The translations under genes and the position numbers were made by a program. Below, one piece after another: positions 3,709 through 7,694 of a DNA stretch of 7,694 nt (positions within the stretch are counted from its first letter, which is position 1; each line of letters begins with the position of its first letter). The notes under the pieces were generated by a model, which searched no databases, was not told where the DNA came from, and saw nothing but the letters and a program-made list of their open reading frames with translations. The DNA lies in the NCBI GenBank assembly GCA_026395035.1, contig JAPLZN010000019.1, forward strand, positions 1-7,694, read 5' to 3'. This DNA comes from Candidatus Vogelbacteria bacterium (GTDB lineage: Bacteria; Patescibacteriota; Minisyncoccia; Phycocordibacterales; XYD1-FULL-46-19).

Positions 3709-4976
3709 TTGGCCTTGTCGTGTTGTCTGATTTTTTCGTGGGCTTTGGCTTCAATCTGGCGAATGCGCTCGCGCGTGACGCCAAACTCCTTACCCACTTC
3801 CTCCAGCGTCCGCTGGACCCCGTCCATCAAGCCGTGGCGCATTTCCAAAATCTGCCGTTCCTTGGGCGACAGATCGCTCATAATTTCATTGATCTGGTCA
3901 CGCAAAATCCGGCGCGAAACATCCTGATCCGGCGGAGCGATTTTGTCGTCGGCGATAAACTCACCCAGCGTACTCTTGTCGTCGTCGTCATCGGTCGGTT
4001 TGTCCAAAGACGCCGTGCTCTGGTCAATTTTTTCAATGTTGTGCACCTTGTCCACTTCAATCCCCATTTCGGTGGCAATTTCCTGCGGCAACGGTTCGCG
4101 GCCTAAGTCTTGCGACAGCCGGCGTACCACCTGCTTATATTTGGCGATTGTTTCCACCATATGCACTGGAATACGAATTGTCCGCGACTGGTCAGCCAAC
4201 GCACGCGTCACGGCCTGACGAATCCACCAAGTGGCATAGGTCGAGAACTTGTAACCCTTGCGCCAGTCAAATTTTTCCACCGCCTTAAAGAGTCCCAAGT
4301 TGCCTTCTTGAATCAAGTCCAGCAAAGTTAAATCCTGACTCCGGCCGATATACTTTTTGGCGATAGACACGACTAGACGCAGGTTGGCGCTAGCCAAGAT
4401 TTTGCGCGCCTCGTCGTCGTCCAGCAAAATCCGTTTAGCTAAATCTTTTTCTTCGTTGCCCGACAAGAGCTTGTGTTTGCCGATCTCTTTTAGGTAAATC
4501 TGGACGGAATCGAGCGAACTCTCACTCCCCACGCCCCGGATCTTCTCGATCACTTCCGCCTCGTCGTCCAAGAGCCCTCCTTCTTCGATCACATCAACAT
4601 GAGCATCCTCGAAACGAGCATATAGATCTTCCAAAAATTCGATTTCGGTTTCAATGTTAGGAAATTCTTTCAAAATCTCCGAAAAAGTAACAAAGCCACG
4701 CTGGCGACCGCGCGCCACCAAATCTCCCGCGCGCTGTTCCTGTTGTTCCTTGGTCTGTTTAGCCTTGGCACTAATCGGCAAGACCTTGACCGCTTTTTTG
4801 ACCGGTTTGGCTTTAGTTCCCCCGGCGGATTTTTTAGCTATTTGGCGAAAAAGTTTCTTCTTGACCACCGGCCGGACAAGCTTTTTTTTCACCGTCTTTT
4901 TTGCCGCCTTTTTAACTGTTTTCTTTTTTGCCGCCGGCTTCGCTTTCTTCGTCTTTTTTACAGTCTTTTTCGCCAT
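3690..4976 (-). CDS. rpoD: Primary sigma factor RpoD/SigA with lysine-rich N-terminal tail
   Basis: This 428-residue housekeeping sigma-70 factor directs RNA polymerase to standard promoters. From about residue 85, [18 protein letters not shown] resembles region 1.1. Region 1.2 is [18 protein letters not shown] (about 154-171). Region 2 runs about 195-270 with [22 protein letters not shown] and the promoter-melting segment [15 protein letters not shown]. Region 3 is about 275-350, and region 4 about 355-428 with [13 protein letters not shown], ending LLGY. Residues 1-80 are unusual: 17 of the first 32 residues are lysine, in KKxVKK-like repeats that resemble histone H1 tails, instead of an acidic start. 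The gene lies 24 nt downstream of dnaG with no strong SD, so translation probably depends on the upstream mRNA. A DDDDD tract (about 329-333) sits in the region 3-4 linker. Identification is certain. Confidence 0.97.
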   Translation of the reverse strand: MAKKTVKKTKKAKPAAKKKTVKKAAKKTVKKKLVRPVVKKKLFRQIAKKSAGGTKAKPVKKAVKVLPISAKAKQTKEQQEQRAGDLVARGRQRGFVTFSEILKEFPNIETEIEFLEDLYARFEDAHVDVIEEGGLLDDEAEVIEKIRGVGSESSLDSVQIYLKEIGKHKLLSGNEEKDLAKRILLDDDEARKILASANLRLVVSIAKKYIGRSQDLTLLDLIQEGNLGLFKAVEKFDWRKGYKFSTYATWWIRQAVTRALADQSRTIRIPVHMVETIAKYKQVVRRLSQDLGREPLPQEIATEMGIEVDKVHNIEKIDQSTASLDKPTDDDDDKSTLGEFIADDKIAPPDQDVSRRILRDQINEIMSDLSPKERQILEMRHGLMDGVQRTLEEVGKEFGVTRERIRQIEAKAHEKIRQHDKAKRLLGY

Positions 4977-5000
4977 ATTAAATGCTTTAACTGTTAATTA

Positions 5001-6725
5001 TTAAAATTTTGCTTTGACCGATCGGAACTCTTCAATCTTCTTCCGCAAATCCTGCGCCTGTGCCAGCAACCGACCGGCTTCCGTTTCGTTCTTTATCGCT
5101 TCGGTCTGACGCAATTGACCCAAAACGATCTCCAGCTCTTCTCGCAATTTTTCCTCGGCCAAATTCGCCAGCAAATCGTCTGCTTCGTTGCTTAAAAACT
5201 CATTCCCCTCATAAGAAAGTTCCGCCTCCAAAATCAAGCGATCTTTTATCATCGAGTACTCCTTCTCCTTTTGCTCAAAGAGCTCGCCCAGATCCTTCGT
5301 GAGTCGCGACCGCAAATCCGCCCCCAAGGCTTCGCCTTTTCCTTCAAGCCAAAACAACAAGCTGAAAACTTTCCCTTCAATCATTTCGGAGCGGGACTTT
5401 TTTTCCGGCCCAACGACGGCCGGTAAGGCTTCGGTCGGAGACACTCTGATTTTCTCCAGTTCATTCCAAATCGGTTCATCTTTCGTCCCGACAAACGCAG
5501 CAATCTTACCGACGAATTGCGCTCGGTCGATGGAATTTTGGTAGCGAGCGACATAGGGAAGCACTTCCTCGACGATTCTTTTGTTCAATAGCCGTTTGTC
5601 CCCAGTCTTCCGACCCAGAGCACCGAGATAAAAATCTACGACATTGGTCGCCCCGGCAATCGCCTCTTTCCACTTGTCTTCCGCTTGCGCTACCAGATCG
5701 GCCGGGTCAAGCCCGTCCGGCAGAAGAGCAATCTTGACATCCAAGCCGGCCGACAAGGCCAACTCTATCCCCCGCCGGGCAGCCGCGATACCAGCCGAAT
5801 CGCCGTCAAAGGCCATCACCAGATTGTCGGTCAGCCGTTTGATCAAAGCCAGATGTTGAGCGGTCAAGGCCGTACCGGAAACTGCAACGGCATTTTCCAC
5901 CCCCGCCTGATGCGAAGAGATTAGATCCATTTGCCCTTCGACGAGAACGCAAAAATCATTCTTGCGAATTTCCTGTTTCGCCTTGTCGTAACCGAAGAGA
6001 ACGCGCGATTTGTCGTAAAGAGCCGTTTGTGGCGTATTGATGTATTTAGCTTCTTCCCGTTCACCATTCTGCATAATAATCCGGCCGGAGAAACCGACAA
6101 CCCGACCCGATCCGTCGCAAAGTGGAAACATTACCCGGCCACGAAAACGATCATAATAACGCCCGCCGGCATGGTGAAACGATTGACTGGAAGCAATCGC
6201 CAATCCGGCCTTTTCGATTTCTTCCTCTTTGAAACCCTTGTGCACCAAGTGACCCGACAAGGCATTCCAGTCCGATTTGGCAAAGCCAAGCCGGAAACGG
6301 CGAACCGTTTCTTCTTTGATCTGACGATCCTTCAAGTATTGTTTAGCCTCCTCACTCTGAAGCAGATTAGTATGGAAGTAGCGAGTCGCTTCTTCGATCA
6401 AGGCGTACAGGCGTTCTGTTTCCGACCGAACCTTGAGATCCACCGGCCCCAGTTCCACCCCCGCCCGCCCCGCCAGCACCTCAAGCGCGCCAAGAAAATC
6501 TAGTCCTTCGACCTCCTCGACAAAACTGAAAATATCGCCTCCTCGATTACAACCGAAACAGTGCCAACTCTCGCGCGACGGCGAAACATAGAAGGAGGGG
6601 GTTTTTTCGTTGTGAAAAGGACAGCGAGCCTTAAAATTCCCGCCGGCCTTTTCCAGTTTAAGGTAAGAACCGACCACTTCGGCAATCGAGAGTTTCGCTT
6701 TGATTTGTTCGGTCGAGCTAGACAT
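5001..6725 (-). CDS. dnaG: DNA primase DnaG
   Basis: This 574-residue primase makes RNA primers at the replication fork with DnaB helicase. The CHC2 zinc-binding domain is at the N-terminus: CPFHNEKTPSF with C35 and H38, and HCFGC with C56 and C59. The catalytic core follows with RFRGRVMFPLCDGSGRVVGFSGR (cut by numbering at about 193-215). The Toprim motifs are VLVEGQMD (E264) and MAFDGDSAG (D307, D309), with LPDGLDPADLV (about 335-345). The last ~160 residues are helical and charged, as expected for the helicase-binding domain. Length is close to E. coli primase. The ATG at 6725 is chosen; a TTG one codon upstream is the alternative. There is no clear SD. It lies about 100 nt after rpoC and 24 nt before rpoD, in a macromolecular-synthesis type operon. 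Confidence 0.97.
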   Translation of the reverse strand: MSSSTEQIKAKLSIAEVVGSYLKLEKAGGNFKARCPFHNEKTPSFYVSPSRESWHCFGCNRGGDIFSFVEEVEGLDFLGALEVLAGRAGVELGPVDLKVRSETERLYALIEEATRYFHTNLLQSEEAKQYLKDRQIKEETVRRFRLGFAKSDWNALSGHLVHKGFKEEEIEKAGLAIASSQSFHHAGGRYYDRFRGRVMFPLCDGSGRVVGFSGRIIMQNGEREEAKYINTPQTALYDKSRVLFGYDKAKQEIRKNDFCVLVEGQMDLISSHQAGVENAVAVSGTALTAQHLALIKRLTDNLVMAFDGDSAGIAAARRGIELALSAGLDVKIALLPDGLDPADLVAQAEDKWKEAIAGATNVVDFYLGALGRKTGDKRLLNKRIVEEVLPYVARYQNSIDRAQFVGKIAAFVGTKDEPIWNELEKIRVSPTEALPAVVGPEKKSRSEMIEGKVFSLLFWLEGKGEALGADLRSRLTKDLGELFEQKEKEYSMIKDRLILEAELSYEGNEFLSNEADDLLANLAEEKLREELEIVLGQLRQTEAIKNETEAGRLLAQAQDLRKKIEEFRSVKAKF

Positions 6726-6731
6726 CAAATT

Positions 6732-6821
6732 AATTACGGATTACAGATTACGAATTACGGATTGGAAACAAATGTATTTTTTACATTTTAATCCGTAATC
6801 CGTAATTCGTAATTTGTAATT
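6732..6821. repeat. ATTACGGATT-type tandem repeats forming a long hairpin
   Basis: The two 32-bp blocks 6732-6763 and 6790-6821 consist of ATTACGGATTAC/ATTACGAATT-type tandem units. They are inverted relative to each other, pairing over most positions with about five mismatches. A second hairpin, AAATGTA / TACATTT, lies in the loop (6771-6789). The element fills almost the whole rpoC-dnaG gap and ends 4 nt before the dnaG start region, so it may attenuate rpoC read-through, shape dnaG translation, or be a dispersed repeat. Confidence 0.8.
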
Positions 6822-6826
6822 GTTTT

Positions 6827-7694
6827 TTACTCCGCCGCAGCTTCTCCCGGCACTTGATAGGTCGCTGGAGTTTGTTCTCCTTCGGTTTCCCGGCCAAAGC
6901 CCTTGTCGAGTCCGGTACCGGCCGGAATCAACCGCCCGATAATGACATTTTCCTTGAGACCGCGCAGTTTGTCGAGCCCACCCTTGATCGCCGTGTCAAT
7001 CAGCACCCGTGTGGTGTGCTGGAAGGACACCGCCGAGAGGAACGAAGCGGTCGAGAGAGCTACCTCGGAAATACCGAGGATGACCTGATCAGCCGTCGCC
7101 ACCTCCCCGTCTTCGGCTTCCACCCGTTCGTTTTCCTCATGCAATTCGAGTTGCTCCACTAATTCGCCAACGGTAAACTTGGTCAGGCCAGGTACCTTGA
7201 CCCGCCGTCTAGCCATCATCTGACGAATGATAATCTCGATATGTTTGCGCGCGATCGAAACACCCTGTAATTCGTAAATGGCGTTCGTTTCCTTAATGAT
7301 ATAGTCTTCCGTCTTGGTCTTGCCGGCCAATTTGTACAGTTCAGATAGATCGATCGAGCCTTCCACCAGTGGCTGGCCCTTTTCCACCTTATCACCCTTG
7401 GCAACGAGCAGGGTACGGGAAGCGGCCACCGTATAATCAATCTGTTCTCCCGCCTTGGCCGACTTTTTGCGGTGTTCGAGATCGGGCAAAATCGAAATGA
7501 TAATATCGCGTCCTTCCGGTTTTACTTCCAACACTTCACCCGCCACCTGCGAGAGGGTCGCCTGATTCTTCGGCGTTCGGCGTTCAAAGATCTCTTCGAC
7601 GCGCGGCAAACCACCGACAATGTCCCCCGCTCCGGTGCCGATACCGCCCGAGTGTTTGGTCCGCATCGTCAGCTGGGTCCCCGGTTCGCCGATC
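6827..7694 (-). CDS. rpoC: RNA polymerase beta' subunit, C-terminal part (partial)
   Basis: The open frame continues past the window edge, so only the C-terminal ~288 residues are seen. The edge encodes IGEPGTQLTMRTKHSGGIG, the conserved segment after the trigger loop of beta'. Next come GLPRVEEIFERR, a beta-rich module (SILPDLEHRKK...ASRTLLVAKGDKVEKGQPL), then GVSIARKHIEIIIRQMMARRRV, VILGISEVALSTASFLSAVSFQHTT and VLIDTAIKGGLDKLRGLKENVIIGRLIPAGTG. These are hallmark motifs of the beta' C-terminus near the RNA exit and omega-binding end. The final tail is short and Ala/Glu-rich. The catalytic NADFDGD motif lies outside the window. rpoB is expected farther right. The gene is followed by the repeat hairpin and then dnaG. 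Confidence 0.97.
   Translation of the reverse strand, partial: IGEPGTQLTMRTKHSGGIGTGAGDIVGGLPRVEEIFERRTPKNQATLSQVAGEVLEVKPEGRDIIISILPDLEHRKKSAKAGEQIDYTVAASRTLLVAKGDKVEKGQPLVEGSIDLSELYKLAGKTKTEDYIIKETNAIYELQGVSIARKHIEIIIRQMMARRRVKVPGLTKFTVGELVEQLELHEENERVEAEDGEVATADQVILGISEVALSTASFLSAVSFQHTTRVLIDTAIKGGLDKLRGLKENVIIGRLIPAGTGLDKGFGRETEGEQTPATYQVPGEAAAE

Noticed and set aside
5931..6503. 190-aa + strand ORF opposite dnaG
   Set aside because: Fully antisense to the conserved primase core; a long shadow frame without domain features.

Overview
The window looks like a chromosomal piece of a small-genome bacterium, most likely a member of the Candidate Phyla Radiation (Patescibacteria). This is inferred from gene content and was not tested by any search. 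The pointers are a DUF3850/ASCH-like mini-protein, a stand-alone tRNA-binding domain of the MetRS-beta type, a membrane-anchored DsbA-like thiol oxidoreductase with a CPYC site, very short intergenic regions in the core operon, and many hairpin repeats between genes.

Layout. (1) Positions 1-1546, + strand: a leader with a perfect DnaA box (70-78), then a DUF3850-like gene, a tRNA-binding-domain gene 12 nt later, and a DsbA-like gene with its own probable promoter. (2) Positions 1547-1637: a bidirectional terminator and a second perfect hairpin, where the + genes converge on - strand genes. (3) Positions 1638-3211, - strand: a block of three small single-gene units, namely a membrane protein with an in-frame 60-bp duplication, a SixA-like histidine phosphatase, and a 59-residue acidic protein behind a structured leader that ends in its own terminator. 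Each has a recognisable promoter and a strong Shine-Dalgarno (SD) sequence, and two of them end in near-identical 60-bp terminator repeats. (4) Positions 3212-3689: no convincing gene. It is a dense cluster of palindromes: a 103-bp three-armed one, two REP-like ones, several short hairpins and the rpoD terminator. (5) Positions 3690-7694, - strand: the information-processing operon rpoC (5' end outside the window) - dnaG - rpoD, ending in hairpins.

How the genes work together: rpoC (RNA polymerase beta'), dnaG (primase) and rpoD (primary sigma factor) form a macromolecular-synthesis type cluster. Here dnaG-rpoD follows rpoC directly rather than rpsU. The sigma factor carries an unusual lysine-rich, histone-H1-like N-terminal tail. 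The + strand genes are housekeeping or envelope functions with no obvious shared pathway. The middle block is the accessory part. Its most interesting element is a predicted RNA of about 118 nt (1982 to 1865, - strand). It starts exactly at a closing helix, ends at an intrinsic terminator, and precedes the 59-residue ORF, which fits either an attenuating (riboswitch-like) leader or an independent small RNA.
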